Shown: positions 33,830 through 47,170, counted from the stretch's first letter. The stretch: 64,000 nt of DNA from Arctopsyche grandis (GCF_051622035.1 NC_135362.1:23893001-23957000); one strand, 5' to 3'. A program made the numbers and translations. Notes: generated by a model from the sequence alone, not told the origin.

Positions 33830-34993
33830 AATTGACGCGTGTGGAAAATTTCTTATGATACTAATGATATACCAAAACACGAGCTTTTCGTTTGAATAAT
33901 ATTACGAAATTAATACATAATATTTTCTGAATTTTTTAAAACTGTATCGGATCCGTATTTTTTTTGATCTTATGATAAAATAGTGTGTAATAATTCTAAG
34001 ATTTGTGATAATTACTCGTAACGAAGTTCAAACAGTTGATATGTGGAGTATTTTTTTCTTTCTCGTGATACAGAATCAGGTCGGAAGAACAAATTATCAC
34101 GGGATTGTTAGGTTTTACTTTTTACGATCAAACAGATAGATTTTATACTACATATATACAATTAAGAAGCCTATCATTGTTCAAAGCAAATTTAAGTGTG
34201 TAACTTTTTAAGTTACTTTGTTATTGTATGTATTTGAAAATTACGCTGGAAAAAAAATGCTTTTGATACTAAAATCCAAATCAAATATGTATTAATTTTC
34301 ACATTCAGTGATTTCTTAGTATGACTATATTTTTTTTTTATTTTAGCTGGCGCATTTAAAATAAAAAGAAAAATTTATTATCCAGCGTTTTTTGGTCTTG
34401 CTTCATCTTCATGACAAAATAATTTAGTAATAATTAAAGTAATTATATTATTAAAGCGACATAATAACGTTTAATTATATCATCGATGTTGAGATTTGTT
34501 AAAATATAATTTTTCATACATATATGTATTGTGTTGCCAAATTTACTGATACGTTTGATTTTTTTATGCTGAAAGAGTATACATAAATGTTATCAGTAAT
34601 GACAAAAATTCGTAGTAGAATTATAAATAACGATGACACGTTTATTTTATTACTGTTAAAAATAATTTTTATCACTATTTAAGACGTTTTAGGAGACTGA
34701 TCGTTATCAGCGTATACATATGTATGTCAAAATGGACCAAAATAATTTTCGAAGGTCTTTGTTATACAATTGATTACTAAAAATTGTAAAAATCTAATAA
34801 ATAAAAGGCAATAATAAAATTACTACGTTCTCCTTAATTAAACTATGTAATAACAGTACAAGCAGTGCATTATATACACATGTATGTATATTATGTATTT
34901 CATTTGATTTTATTTATATTACAAAATGTACAATATTGAATTTATTATTATAACAATGAAAATATACTGTGATTAACAAATATATTTTATAGA
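33830..34993. other. Convergent 3' flanks of AKTIP and UPF0598
   Basis: AT-rich sequence with no gene or repeat family. It should contain both 3' UTRs. Candidate polyadenylation signals include AATAAA at about 34797-34802 (plus). Confidence 0.5.
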
Positions 34994-35694
34994 CTAGTCA
35001 ATCGCTTTTTTATTTGAAAATGATCTGTACCAGTTGTGGTCCAATTCGTGAGACGTTCCATTCCATGTAATGTGCGTAGGAGGTTCGCCTTCTCCATTTT
35101 TAAATTCGAAGTGTTTGGAGAGTTCTATTGCTAATTTCGATCTAACTAGACCCACCGAACCGACCTTCTCAGCTGCGGGATGGTACACTCTGCCCGTCTC
35201 TGGTAACATGAATAGTTTTTGGGGTACAAATTCGGCGATTAGCAAATCGTCTGCATGAGCGTACGATAGTAAATTTACTGATTTGTCCCCGACTTGTCTA
35301 CTTAGCACGTGAGTATACACTATTGGATAGTCGTCGCAACGTACGAAATTTCTCTCCCTACCGCAGAGGGAAATATATGGAAAATCTGGCATGTAACGGT
35401 CTGTATTGTTGATTTTTAAATTTTTGAAAAAGAACTGCAGGAATTTTTTCTCCTTGAAACACGAGGTGAAGTTTTTCATCCTGGAGTCGTCCAGAAATAG
35501 CTGGAAATAAAATTATTATTATTGTTTGAAAAATCAACACTGTAATATTCGAATTATTTAAGTACCATTCCCTGATGATCAATATAGTAAAAGTATTCCC
35601 TGATTTTGGGTTCGGGCTCCTGTCCTTGTACGTACGAAACATATTTAACGTTGATTATCTTATTCAAAATGTTTCTACAATTGAGTTTGTACAT
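34994..35694 (-). CDS. UPF0598 family protein (C8orf82 homologue)
   Basis: Two exons seen: 35694-35566 and 35500-34994 (636 nt, 211 aa, stop at 34996-34994). Conserved landmarks are YVQGQEPEPKIREYFYYIDHQG at the exon 1 end, LFLDDSRMKNFTSCFKE across the junction, SLCGRERNFVRCDDYPIV, and GRVYHPAAEKVGSVGLVRSKLA, all matching the UPF0598/C8orf82 family. The human protein is mitochondrial and of unknown biochemical role, about 216 aa. I chose ATG 35694 because it gives family length and a basic, amphipathic N-terminus (MYKLNCRNILNKI). An in-frame ATG at 35793 would add 33 residues. Donor gtactt and acceptor tttccag are good. It converges with AKTIP and is transcribed away from katanin p80. Confidence 0.92.
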
Positions 35695-36008
35695 TGTTGT
35701 AAGTCCGTCAAACTCAGCTGATAGTTGACAGATTTGGTCGTAAAATTGATAAACTTGTAAGCAGTACCAAATTACACAAACAATTTGTGACATATTATTG
35801 TTATTGAGACTTTTTATACTCTGAACAGTTAGTTAGTGCTTCTTTTTTATTATAAGCTAACTGATAACAATATATTTATTTATCACTAACTAGTTTTAGT
35901 GTTATATTTGTAATATCTTCAATTGACTAATATTTAAAACTTTATAATCATTAGATATTTAGAATAAAATTGTACATTAATGCCTATCGATTTTATATTA
36001 ACATATTG

Positions 36009-36710
36009 GGTAAACGAATTATTGCGATCGCGCGCACGACAATCGTTGCCACAAAAATCACGAATACGGAATATCTGGCACTTGAGTTCTCGTTACTACT
36101 GTTGCGTGGACCTAAAGAGGGGTTTCCAGGATCGGAGAGAAAGACGCAGTAGTGTTTTAAAAGTGGTTTATTCGTCCGCACCCGTCGGCTTTCCAGCTCG
36201 GAATGCTTTCCAGTAGTAGTAGTAGTAGTAGTAGTGGGTAATATTTTAGAGATAGTTTCTTGGAGTAAACTCCATGCCTATCGATCTAACGAATTTTCAA
36301 GGATCCGGTTCACGTTGATGGCTAGAACACTAAGCTTAGGTTAGTGCATTAACTATGGGGGATTTCCAGTTCAAGAACGCCTAATATTTATACTCATTGG
36401 GCGCAATATACATACATACATACATAAGCGTGAATCTATTGGTCGATGAGTCACGCGATCCTATTGGCTGTAACATACGGCTCCTCTATACGTCGAGGCC
36501 ATTTTGGCGCGAACGAGATATCAGGCGATTAGCGCTAGTAAACCATCGGTCCACGAGCACCACTCACCTAATCTCTACGTTACAGTAGAATATTTCGTAT
36601 TGGTAGTTAGTGTGTTTTTCGATTGATGGAGTTTTTGGGTGCCAGATTTTCCGTGATCGAGATTTTAGTGACGTGCGCAAGATCGCTTTTTGCAAAATAA
36701 TCACCGAACC
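36009..36710 (-). mobile_element. MULE-like MITE interrupted by an LTR insertion
   Basis: Left end GGTAAACGAATTATTGCG, right end AATAATCACCGAACC, with internal match to the family (CACGAATACGGAATATCTGG and GCCAGATTTTCCGT). About 485 bp of LTR-like sequence splits it between 36097 and 36584. Confidence 0.75.
36100..36584 (-). mobile_element. Probable solo LTR (minus strand), family 1
   Basis: On the minus strand it begins TGTAACGTAGAG, has a TATA box (GAGTATAAATATTAGG, near 36380-36395) and AATAAA (near 36156-36163), and ends near CACGCAACA. A (TAG)n tract is at 36213-36235. Part of it recurs at 50836-51013 (ATGCCTATCGATCTA, TTAGTGCATTAACTATGGG). GTTAC at both flanks could be a 5-bp TSD but exact ends are uncertain. 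Confidence 0.6.
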
Positions 36711-36969
36711 AATATATTTCGATGTAGTGAATATAATCCAAATTAAGGCCACAAAAGGTTTTCAGTATTATTGAGTCATGAATGTACCGATGCGGTGCAA
36801 ACGATCGAAAAGCGCCAGACAGACTGAACCACAGATTAACGACACGTGTACCTTATGCGTGCGCACTGCTCGCACTTACACTAAGCGAAATACCCTGTAT
36901 ACGTACTGTGCTTCTGATACTTTTATAGGACAGGAGGTTGTGACCGTAACCCGGCCTATGGAAACTCAT

Positions 36970-37702
36970 TGTAGATAACAGAGGGAATTTATATTTTTCA
37001 GTATACAAGTTTATTGTCAGTACATAAAATTCACGGGGAAGTGGGCTAGTTGCCTGCTTCAGGGGAATGCCTGACTGGACTGCTGTCTGTGGCTGCTGTA
37101 CTGGTTTATATATGGGCACGGTGATGTCATCTTGCTCTCTGGGATTCCTCCGGGTTCAAGGGTATCCTTTGTGTGGGTGTGCCACAAGGTTGCTTGATGG
37201 GTATTCATCTAGAGCGAGTCGAATCGCCTTTATCGGTGGTCTGGATATGGGTGAGGTGATGTCATCTCGTTCTTGAAGATTCTTCCAGGCTCAAGGGTAT
37301 CCTTTGTGTGGCTGTGCTTCAAGGTTGCTTGATGATTGTTTATCTGGAGCGAGTCGAATCGCCTTTATCGGTGGTCTGGATATGGATGAGGTGATGTCAT
37401 CTCGTTCTTGAAGATTCTTCCAGACTCAAGGGTATCCTTTGTGTGGCTGTGCTTCAAGGTTGCTTGATGATTGTTTATCTGGAGCGAGTTGAGTCGACTT
37501 TATGGGTAAGCTGAACGAAGTATTTCGGTTGTTCCCATGAACTCAAGGTTTGTTTATCTGGAGTGAACCGAATCGCCTTTATGGGTAAGTTGGACGAAGT
37601 ATTTCGGTTGTTCCTTTGAACTCAAGGTTTGCTTATCTGGAGCGAATAGATGATTGCTTTGGCTTTGCTAAAAGCTCGTACAAGCTGTATTGTATTCCTA
37701 CA
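36970..37702 (-). mobile_element. LTR-like sequence (minus strand), family 2, with tandem repeats
   Basis: Minus-strand ends TGTAGGAATACAATAC and TTATCTACA. It has a TATA box CATATATAAACC near 37105 and AATAAA near 37010, giving the LTR order U3-R-U5. From 37108 to 37500 there is a ~135-bp tandem repeat (units near 37108, 37243, 37378) containing TCAAGGGTATCCTTTGTGTG, then a ~79-bp repeat to about 37640. No TSD confirmed. Confidence 0.55.
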
Positions 37703-38266
37703 CTTTAGTTCCGAATTTTTCCTTATTAAATTATTAAAAACTCGCCAGAAAGATCCAACTCAATTTTAATAATTACCATTTTAATAATTGGATCTGTGCA
37801 CATCGAAAGGTTACTCGTCATCTGATGTGCAATTTTTCATTCGTGAAGTCGAGAATTGCGTTTAAAGCAACCATCCAGTTAATCTGTGGTTCAATCTGTC
37901 TGGTGCTTTTCAATCGCTTGCACCAAACCTTAATGTACATATGTATTGTTATTCCATCTTTTAAACTTTAAAGTTCGAGTGACTTTCAACTCTAGAATGG
38001 TAGCAATATTTAACAAAAAAATCTACTAGACAACAATTGTAGCGATGCAAAAAGGCAAAATAAAACGAAAAAGAAAAAGAAAACATTTACAATCGATAAT
38101 GAGCTGGCTGGCTGTGCATGCTGTCGAATAGCCTCGAAAAGTCAGTTTAAAATAAATAGCAAAGTGACAGGCAGAGAGTGGCGGCGCCCCCGCCTACGCC
38201 CCCGTCCGCCCCCAGAGCCCCATTTCGCCCCTCGCCCTCACCACCCACCCTCTACCCCAATGCAAC
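37703..38266 (+). promoter_or_regulatory. Upstream region / 5' UTR of katanin p80
   Basis: AT-rich to about 38160, then a C-rich, G+C-rich block (38170-38265) just before the start codon, suggesting a TATA-less promoter and 5' UTR. An ATG at 38260 is out of frame with the chosen start and could be a minimal upstream ORF. Confidence 0.45.
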
Positions 38267-41200
38267 ATGGCTTCCTCCACCGAAAGAACATGCAAACTAC
38301 GTCAGTATAAACCACTCCCCGATCTTTTAAACCCCTCACTTGCTTTCTAAATTAACCCCAATTTTCAAATCGCACACCCGAACATACACGTCAACCTCAA
38401 CCGTTGTAATTTAAATTCCTCATTTGACTCCTGTACGAATATGTAACGTGTTCGTTTTGACATTTCGACACATAACCTATACCGACCAAATGTTTTGTAA
38501 TTTTGAATTCGTCGATTCCAATCGAGACTCCTTTTTGATATTATATTATTATTTCACTTAGATCGTTGTAAATTCACAGCTGGATGTTTTTCAATTGAAT
38601 AAAAAATGATACATTATCAATAGTGCAAGCCTTTGTTTAGTTGCTAATTTCAATATTATATTAGTCTTGTTATGTGCCTTTCGCCATTGCACAATAATAT
38701 GCTTATATACACAATAATGTGCTTCTCTAGTATTATAACAAAAACTCATCCTCACATCCTATCATGTTGGAAACTCTGATTTATATTGATAATTTATTTA
38801 TTTTCAACATTAAAATTTTATCTACGATAATGGATTAAATGCGGGCTTTCAAGATTAATTTGAAAAACATACAAAAATTGCTCATTTAATAGTATAGGAC
38901 ACGTACAATATTGCAAAAATACAAGTAGGCAGGCTTTGGCTTCTTTTGAACAAAATTGTGAATTAATTATTTGAGATGCTTTTTGTATAATATAACTTTC
39001 AAACCACCTAAAACAAAATCAAACATATAATGACCGATGATAGGTAGCTCCATAGTGTTTTCTTTTATATAATTGAGCAAATTTAAAATCTAAATACACC
39101 ATTTATACCTTCCAGAGGAGTTTGTCGCCCATTCGGCGAACGTGAATTGCCTAGCGATGGGACACAAATCGAACCAAGTCCTGGTGACTGGCGGAGATGA
39201 CAAAAAAGTCAACCTGTGGGCAATCGGCAGAAAGGGATGTCTACTCGTAAGCTTGAATCGAATCTGAATACGTTTAAAAACTTATGTACACATTATATAC
39301 ACGCTTTATTATTTCAGAGTCTCAGCGGTCACACGAGTCCCGTGGAGTGCGTGTCCTTCGATCACTCCGAGGATATGGTCTGCGCTGGTTGTCAGATGGG
39401 AACGTTAAAAATATGGGACTTGGAGGCTGCCAAGTTAATCAGGACCATGAAAGGACACAAGGATGCCATAAAATGCATGGATTTTCATCCTTACGGGGGA
39501 TATTTGACGACTGGTTCATGTGATACATTCATTCGGCTGTGGGACACTCGGCAGAGAGGTTGCATTTGCACTTACAGCAGTCACAGAATGGCCGTGAATA
39601 GTTTACAATTCAGTCCTGATGGACAGTGGATTGCGTCTGGTGGAGAAGAAGGTATACAATAGTTTAAAATAGATCTCTGGAGAAGATATGATTGTTAAAT
39701 TTGAAAATGTTGTACAATAATGGTAAGAATACATTAAAAAATGCGGCACGGGATGTGTAGGTGGACTCCAGCTGTGATAGGCGTATCTTCTTGTCATTGT
39801 TAATTCGTACGATCTTATTAATTGGACAAATTTCTCATACATTTATTCAAATATGGAAATCACTGCTAAACCTATGTCATTAAATTAGCTTGATAGCTAA
39901 AATATATATAAATAAAATAAATAAAGAAGATAAAATTTCACCAAAAACAGGACGTGACAGTACAGAATTGATCTACCAGTGTTTTTTTAATCTAAAAATA
40001 ATACGTCTTTACCTTAAGTTGTAGCGAGGAAGACCATCACTATTAAAACATGTTTATATTACATAGGTGCTGTCAAAGTTTGGGATGTAAGAATAGGACG
40101 AGTTTTGAAAGAACTCACCGACCATACCAGCTCTGTGACGTGCGTTAAATTTCATCCTCACGAATTTTTGCTTGCAAGTTGCGCGGCCGACAAAGTATTA
40201 AACTTCTGGGACATGGAGAAGTTCCAACTGGTTTCCTCCGTAGATAGACAAGCCTATCCGATCAGGTAAAATAATACAAAACACTCGCATCCATCGGCTA
40301 TAGACCGGTTACTGACGATTTATAATTGATTGCAGGCAATTGTGGTTCTCCGACGACGGAGCTTGCCTGCTAGGTGGCGGCGTAGAAGGGCTACAAGTCT
40401 TCGGCTGGGAGCCGTCTAGAGAATTTGACTTTGTTCCCGCCTCGTGGGGACATGTTTACGATATGACAGTCGCACATAATAAACTTGTTAGTTCGTCATA
40501 TATGTACATACAATATTTTGATTATTTTCTTTAGTGATTTTAATGGACAAGTTTTCGTCGTTCTGTTTAGATTGCTGGTTGGTTTCATTCGACTAACGTT
40601 GTATTGAATGTGGTCAATTTGAATACAGTCTGTCCATTCAACGGTGCACCCCCGCCGAATCCCGTCATAGAGTCAACATCGCCGTTTCAGAAGAATACGT
40701 CTGTTAGGAAGAGTTTCTCGAAGGAAAGACCCACCAAACAAGGTATTGTATTGAGCTTATTATCTAGCTAACATAGATAGGGTTACGTTATTCGATATGG
40801 TTAAGTCTTTTCAATGTGGCTATTAGCTTACTTAGAGCGTATGATATTGGTTGTGAAACCATCAAATGCTTATATTAATTATAATGAACTATGGACGTAC
40901 ACATTCGCTCTATTGTCACGGATATTCCATTGGATCCGTCTCGTTGAAGCGTGTGGAATCTATGGACGATTTGGGTATCACTTTTAATCCTCAACTCACC
41001 TTTCACAACCACATCAAGACAGTCACTGGTGCTTCCTTTCGTCGATTTGGATTTGTTTTGAGATATGCTAGAACCCTTTGTCTTCTCGCTTGCCTTTCAA
41101 CTCGCTTGTAAGAAGCAAGCCAGAGTATAATGCGATTGTGTGGAATCCGCATGAAGCAAATTACTGTCTAACAATTGAGAAAGTGCAAAAAGCATTTCTT

Positions 41201-44200
41201 CGTTTCCTATATAGGAAAGAGTATGGGTATTAGCCATATCTCTACCCTACTACTTTCCTTTTGGGCATGCTTGGGTATAATTCTCTTGAACTTCGGAGAA
41301 ACTTTTCATTAATTCGTTTTGTTCTCTAGCTTCTATGTGGTTATTCGTCATTCCCGTCGATGCTGGAACAGTTGGGACTTCATGTCCCTAATAATTATGT
41401 GCGTGGTACACATCATCATTTGATGGTTGTACCTCTTGACCGCACAGTTCTTTATCGAATGGCTCCCATTCCAAGAGCTATCCGACTTCTCAATGAAATC
41501 ATTGCTGCTTAGCCTGAATGTGATATTTTCCACCTTAGTGAGCGTAGATTATCGGAGATTGTTTTAACCTATCTCTCTGGTAGCCTGCGCTCATCCTTAT
41601 TTTCATAATTGAATTTTGATCTTCTCTCTTCCATTCGGTTCTCGCGGGGATATTTCGTATTTGTAGCTGGTTCTTATTTATTGGTACTGGCTGTAGGTGC
41701 AAGACATTCCCTATTTTGTATTTTATTACTTATTTTATCTGCAACTATTATTATTCTATAGTTTTTTTTATGATTTCTGTATAAATGTATTTTTGTTTGT
41801 GTATACGTATATCTTTTTATTTTTCTCTCTGTATTTTGTTTCCTGTAATGCCCCAATGGTCCAAGCTTAAATAAATTAATTAATTTATCAAGTATACAAT
41901 TTCAGTGGTCCATAGGAAGTCATTGCTGGACGAGAAAACCGTCGAGGAATCAGGCACGGAAGAAGAAGAAGTGCCGGCGATCATACCCAACTTCACCGAC
42001 TACACGGAAATCTTCCGTCCGAGCAGGGCTTGTACGTATACATTTTTATATATTGTATATACGTATACGTGTAAATCGAATGTATCAATCGTGTGTTCAC
42101 GTTCAATGCTTTCGTGTTATGCGATCTTGTCTCTTGTATTTATGTTTGTATATATATTCATTGTGTAAATAAGCTTGCGCATGTACATGTCTAATGTTTA
42201 TATATTGAACGACAACGTTGATACTTGCAGTAAATCGCACACCTCCTCCTAGCACGAGTTCGATTACACCTCCAGAAAGTCTTGGGTCAGGTCAGCACCA
42301 ACTTGTTAATATACATTAACCCTACAGCGAATTTTAGATAGTCGAAACTTTCAACCGATCCCATATGAACCTGCTCATCCCGTAATGTTGTCATCGACAG
42401 GTGTGAACCAGCCGCTGTCCCTCATCACAGCAGACATGCGAGGCTTGTCCGTGGCCGATCCTCCATCGCCGACTTACCACTCGGCTCCGACTTCGCTGAA
42501 CAGCGACGCGCCAACTCAACTCTCCCATCGGTACTTTCAACGTCATCAGTATTACACACCATTGAATGTTTTTTTTGTTTGTTTTACGTGTGATTTTCAT
42601 TGTAGGTCTTACGAGAGTGTCAATACAACGATAGGGGATTCCGATAGCGATGTGCAAATGCAGGTTCACGAGGTGAAGCAGCCGAGTAATTTTAGCCGGT
42701 CTTTGAGGCGTCAGCATTCCGACGGTGAGAAGATCAGCCAGAAGAGTATGAGCAATTTGAATCCGAACTCGGGACCGTTGCGGCCGAGCAATAGTGAGAT
42801 GTCGTTGGGAAGGATGCAGCCTCCGCCGAGGTCACTCTCATTCAGCAGGCCAATCCGCAGTGCCGATATGCCGTCAGCTCATCGCGACTATCCCATATCG
42901 AATAATAAAAGGTTGGCAATGTTCTATGGATTCTACTTCTTAGTCCTTGTATACTTGCATCGTTCAGAAGCATTTTGTAAATTCTTCTCATTGAAACGAT
43001 TGAAGGCTAACCAGCAGAATAGACTAGTGGTTAACATATAATGCTTTGCATAGAGTGGTCACGGGTTCAAATCCCACTGGTTTCTGCTGGCCAGACCTTG
43101 GATTTGTGACTCCAGGTCGATCGTTTCTTATCAGAGTTTGCTAATTTATCTGATTTTCATTGAAACGATTCCAATTGGCAACCTTACCCATTTTCAGTTT
43201 TTTCAGAGTTTTCAGCAATCTTGAATTTTGCTGAATTTTATGAGATGCTGCAAATTTACAAATTTGCCCATAGATGTCTCTGTGGATATTAACTAATATG
43301 TATTTATGTACTTTGTATAATAATACTAATAATATTTGTATGAAATGTACAATGTTTCTGGCCAGGAAGGCGCATTGGGGTTACCTGCTAGGCCTTCCTG
43401 GTATAAATTAAATATAAAATAAAATAATAATTTCGTTTCGTTTCAGTTCAAAGAATCCATCTGTTTCAATATACGTCACGAAACCACCTACGATGCCTCA
43501 CATGACACCGAGAGATCGTTCACCGTCGCCAGATTTCATTCCGCACGCCACTGACCGATCTGTCGGAATCGATCTAGAAGAATTCTTACCGGTTTGTTAT
43601 CGTTTTTTGATCACAATAAGCTCAAATATATTTTTATCCTCGTTTTTATTATTTAAACCATCTGTTTTTCAGAAGTCGAAGTCTGGATACGCTCCGGCTC
43701 GCGGTGAACTGTCAGAGCAGGAGGCTTTGAGTGTCATAATGCGAGGTCACGAATCCATGATGGCCGTTTTGGCAACTAGACAAAGATCCTTGCAAGTGTT
43801 TCACTCGATGTGGATGAGTAAGAATTTGAAAGTCGCTTTGGAGTCGACGGTAGCTGGCGGTGATTTATCAGTAATTTTAGACATTATAAACGTCATCGTT
43901 CTTCGACCGTTAGTATTCACTTTGATATATAACCATGTAATATTTTTAACTAATGGCACATTTACACTGACAATACATACTGAAAGTTCAAACCAAATTT
44001 CAAATGTCTTATAAATTTCTACATACATACATAGTGTGCCAGATATTAGATATAAAACCACTTCTAAGTAATGTTGTTAATGAAACTGTAGCCATTTACC
44101 ATATGTATGTATGTATATTGTAAATTATATCATTTTCTTTTTGTACTTTAGATCAATATGGAACTTGGATATATGCGCAATACTTTTACCCCAAATTCAC

Positions 44201-45675
44201 AATTTACTCAAGAGCAAATATGAATCGTAAGTGCAGTCATATCAATTTTAATTTTAAGCCAACCCTTCTCACGTGCATACACGAGGCAAGTTTATGAATT
44301 CTACTTGCCCAATTCGTGAAATTTAGCAGAACGTATACATGCAGGATCAGGATTCGAGGGATTCTTAATGATGCACGCAGATTAGACCAAACAGCGTTTA
44401 TTATACGTCTATACTTTCAGGCCTGCTGTTGAAATCCTAAGATGTCTTAAGTTTTTCCTCAAATGGTTTTTAGCGGGTTGAAAGTGTAGCAGGACCAACG
44501 TCAACTCCTATCTCCAATCAGATCTGATTCCTTTTCATTCGTGTGGAAAGGATTCCGGAAGCGTCAAACGCAACCTTCTCTGCAGACATCCACTGAATAA
44601 GTCACAAATCTCGTTGGTAGAACAGTCCGTACATGTGGTGATTGTGCATTGTTCGCCAATCTAATTACGGCATTGACCATATGTATCAAAGTAGGATTTA
44701 GCATCTGCCAAAGGGCAAGTGCCTCATATTCGGTTACACGGTCTAACACTCTGCCCATACACACTAGGCACGTTCGCTAACTTCTAATTCTGCACGTTCA
44801 AAAACCTTTCCTACATACGTACATATTAACAAGCAACATAGCTCAGTAGCTAGCGTGTAATGCTTTCAACTGAGGGGTCATGGGTTAATTCCCTAACCTG
44901 GTGCTGCTGGCCAGAACTTGAGAATACATGTGAATCCAGGTCGATCGTTTTTTACAAGCCTTTTATTGGCTTCACTTTTGGTCTGACACTATTTCCTACA
45001 TTCTTCCGATCGGTTTGAAACTTTGCCATTTAACGCGGTTTGGTCACCAATAGAATGGTAAAAAATACTATAAATAAACACGTTTAAGAATGCAAACATT
45101 TTGGAGACGATGACATTTAGACACTATATCTTATAATTATCAGAGTTTTCCAATTTATCTGATTTCATTGTTGAAACGGTTCAACCAAATTAACAACTTA
45201 TACTGTTTCTCTGTTTTGTTGATTGTTATAAATATGCTACCCACCTACATACTCTGTAAATGTATGCATTTCTCGCAAAAATTTGCTGTATATCGAATTT
45301 GTCCATAGATGTCTCTATGATATTGTATAAATTTAATTGTATTTGTAAGGTAAAAACAAATAAAGGATTTACCTGTAATAATATAAAGTATTTATTTAAG
45401 ATTTATGATGATTTTTTTGCAGTTACATGACCACGGGATGCACTGCTCTCCGTCTGATCCTCCGCAACTTCGCATCGGTTATTGCGAGTAACGTACGAGG
45501 TGGAGGCGGAGCCGGTGTTGATATTCCTCGTGAAGAAAGAATCGCAAGGTGTCGTCGCTGTCGAGACCTACTGTACGATGTCCGCGGAACCTTACAGACA
45601 CGTCGGCCGCAGCATCCAAAGCTCACATCATCGTTCGCCGACCTTCAAAATCTAATAGATCAGAGCTTTCAATAA
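38267..45675 (+). CDS. KATNB1: Katanin p80 WD40 subunit B1
   Basis: Fourteen exons: 38267-38300, 39116-39246, 39318-39651, 40067-40265, 40336-40486, 40571-40742, 41906-42031, 42231-42290, 42401-42530, 42606-42911, 43447-43591, 43673-43908, 44152-44226, 45423-45675 (2352 nt, 783 aa). All introns are GT-AG and the frame closes exactly. Residues 1-310 form the WD40 propeller ([15 protein letters not shown], then [48 protein letters not shown]). 311-600 is a low-complexity Ser/Pro linker. 601-783 is the con80 domain, with [45 protein letters not shown] and a C-R-x2-C-R-x-L motif. p80 targets the p60 AAA ATPase to microtubules and stimulates severing. Introns 6, 10 and 13 carry LINE or SINE copies. 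Length lies between human (655) and fly (about 820). Confidence 0.94.
38301..39115 (+). other. Katanin p80 intron 1
   Basis: 815 bp, donor gtcagt, acceptor ttccag. AT-rich; no repeat family or nested gene seen. Confidence 0.6.
40870..41880 (+). mobile_element. 5'-truncated LINE in katanin intron 6
   Basis: Encodes the end of a non-LTR ORF2: [19 protein letters not shown], then [19 protein letters not shown], with frameshifts after 41110, continuing to [16 protein letters not shown] (same as 1-50). The 3' UTR ends CCTGTAATGCCCCAATGGTCC with an AATAAA-like tail at 41870. The DLG-x-T-F-x-x-x-L motif is typical of the region after the reverse transcriptase in jockey/CR1-like LINEs. Same strand as the gene. 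Confidence 0.82.
43011..43432 (+). mobile_element. tRNA-derived SINE in katanin intron 10
   Basis: Best-preserved local SINE. A tRNA-like head with box A (ATAGACTAGTGGTTA) and box B (GGTTCAAATCCCAC); a core TCGTTTCTTATCAGAG, ATCTGATTTTCATTG; and a 3' hairpin CCAGGAAGG...CCTTCCTGG around CGCATTGGGG, then an A/T tail (43411-43432). Confidence 0.85.
44829..45378 (+). mobile_element. tRNA-derived SINE copy in katanin intron 13
   Basis: Head AACATAGCTCAGTAGCTAGCG with box B-like GGGTTAATTCCCTAA, the core ATCCAGGTCGATCGTTTT, and a later TTTATCTGATTTCATTG. About 150 bp of unrelated sequence (44980-45130) is inserted in the body. Ends AATAAAGGATTTACCTG. Confidence 0.7.
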
Positions 45676-47170
45676 TATAATATAACAAATTATATATATT
45701 TAAATTAACATTAAATAATATATCGGCAGTGGAAATCCTAACAAGTGATCAATGTATTTATTAATATATTGTGTATTATTTATATGTGCGATCGCTAATT
45801 ACATAGTCGATTGTAACTAACAGGTGTTTATCATATCGTAAATTGTGTTCGAAAGACTGAAATGAAATGGGGGAACAGTCTTCATCGATATATATATATA
45901 TATATATATCAATCATTATCGTTGTTTTGTTAATACTCTTGATACTAAATGAATTATAAATTATTATTATGTTATAGTTAGTCAATTATTATTTTTTTAA
46001 GATTTTTGTTTGTTTTCATATATATGTGTGCAATCAAATGTAGAAAATGCCGGTCGTTTAAGACGCATCTGTTTGTATGATGTTAGATGTGTGTAATTTG
46101 CTCTCGTGGCCGGTCTGACATCGAAAGTGTGTTACTTTATAGCTTTTTATTTTGTGTAATGTATTTGAAATGCATTTATCGTAGTTTGTTTGCTGAACGC
46201 GAATTTATGAATTAAACATTTTATCTACTGTGTAGGTGAAGTGCGAGTTTAAACTGCTTTAAAAATTATTTAATCGTACAGGAGTAAACAACGTACTGAA
46301 TTTTATCATCGTTTAAGGTTATGTACTATAAATATATGAAAAGACTTAATTATTATAAATCAAAATAATGTTTTTTTTTTTTTTAGACTGATTTTAATAT
46401 CAAACCATTCCAAATGTGAAAGACGTTTTGAATTTAACACTCCTGTTTTTACTTCATTTTTTACTTTTACTTACAAAGAAACCAATAAAAATTGTAACAA
46501 CTATTAAATAATTGTATTTTTTTTTATACAAATTACATTTAGGATTAAGTGACACGATAAAACACAGTGGTGGCAAGAGGTCAATGGCCACCACCCTAGA
46601 GGACTACATAATAATAAAAATTCGCATTCGGCGTTTAAAAACGCAATTCAAACTAATAAGCTTACATGACAATAAATTAATAATATAGCTGAATATACGT
46701 ATTATTATTGGAAAAAAAATGTGTATTAAAAATTAGGAATGGCCCCCACTGACCCTATAAATTACAAATCCGCGCATAAAATTAAATTAATTTTAATAAA
46801 ACCGAAGTTTTTTTAGGACATATGAAGAATACGAGAAAATAGTCTATTTGAAATCATTTATTAGTGAAGTAAAAATCTATATATGAAAGATAATGAGAGC
46901 CTATAATGAAAATTTTATACGATATAGTATAGGCGTTTAAACAATTAAAATCTGACAAAACGAGTGGGGGGCGGAAAGTCAAACAAACAAGGCTACTTAC
47001 TGTCACCGTCTCCACAATTTTCGAATTTTTAAACATGTTTCATTATTGACTTAGCGGAAACAATTGAAATCTCAATCGGGGGCCAAACTTCGCAAAATGG
47101 CAAAGTTCCAAAGTGATTGGAAGAGCTTAGGAAGTTTTTCCATACCATTGGACAAAGTGAAACTAATAAC
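45676..47170 (+). other. 3' flank of katanin p80 and spacer
   Basis: Contains a (TA)n at 45887-45909 and a candidate poly(A) signal AATAAA at 46485-46490. 46863-47010 is a dispersed repeat also found at 60050-60200 (GATAATGAGAGCCTATAATG). No gene. Confidence 0.5.

Noticed and set aside
43020-43100. tRNA gene in katanin intron 10
   Set aside because: Box A and B are present but the acceptor stem is poor and the SINE body and tail follow directly; other copies show the same unit dispersed.
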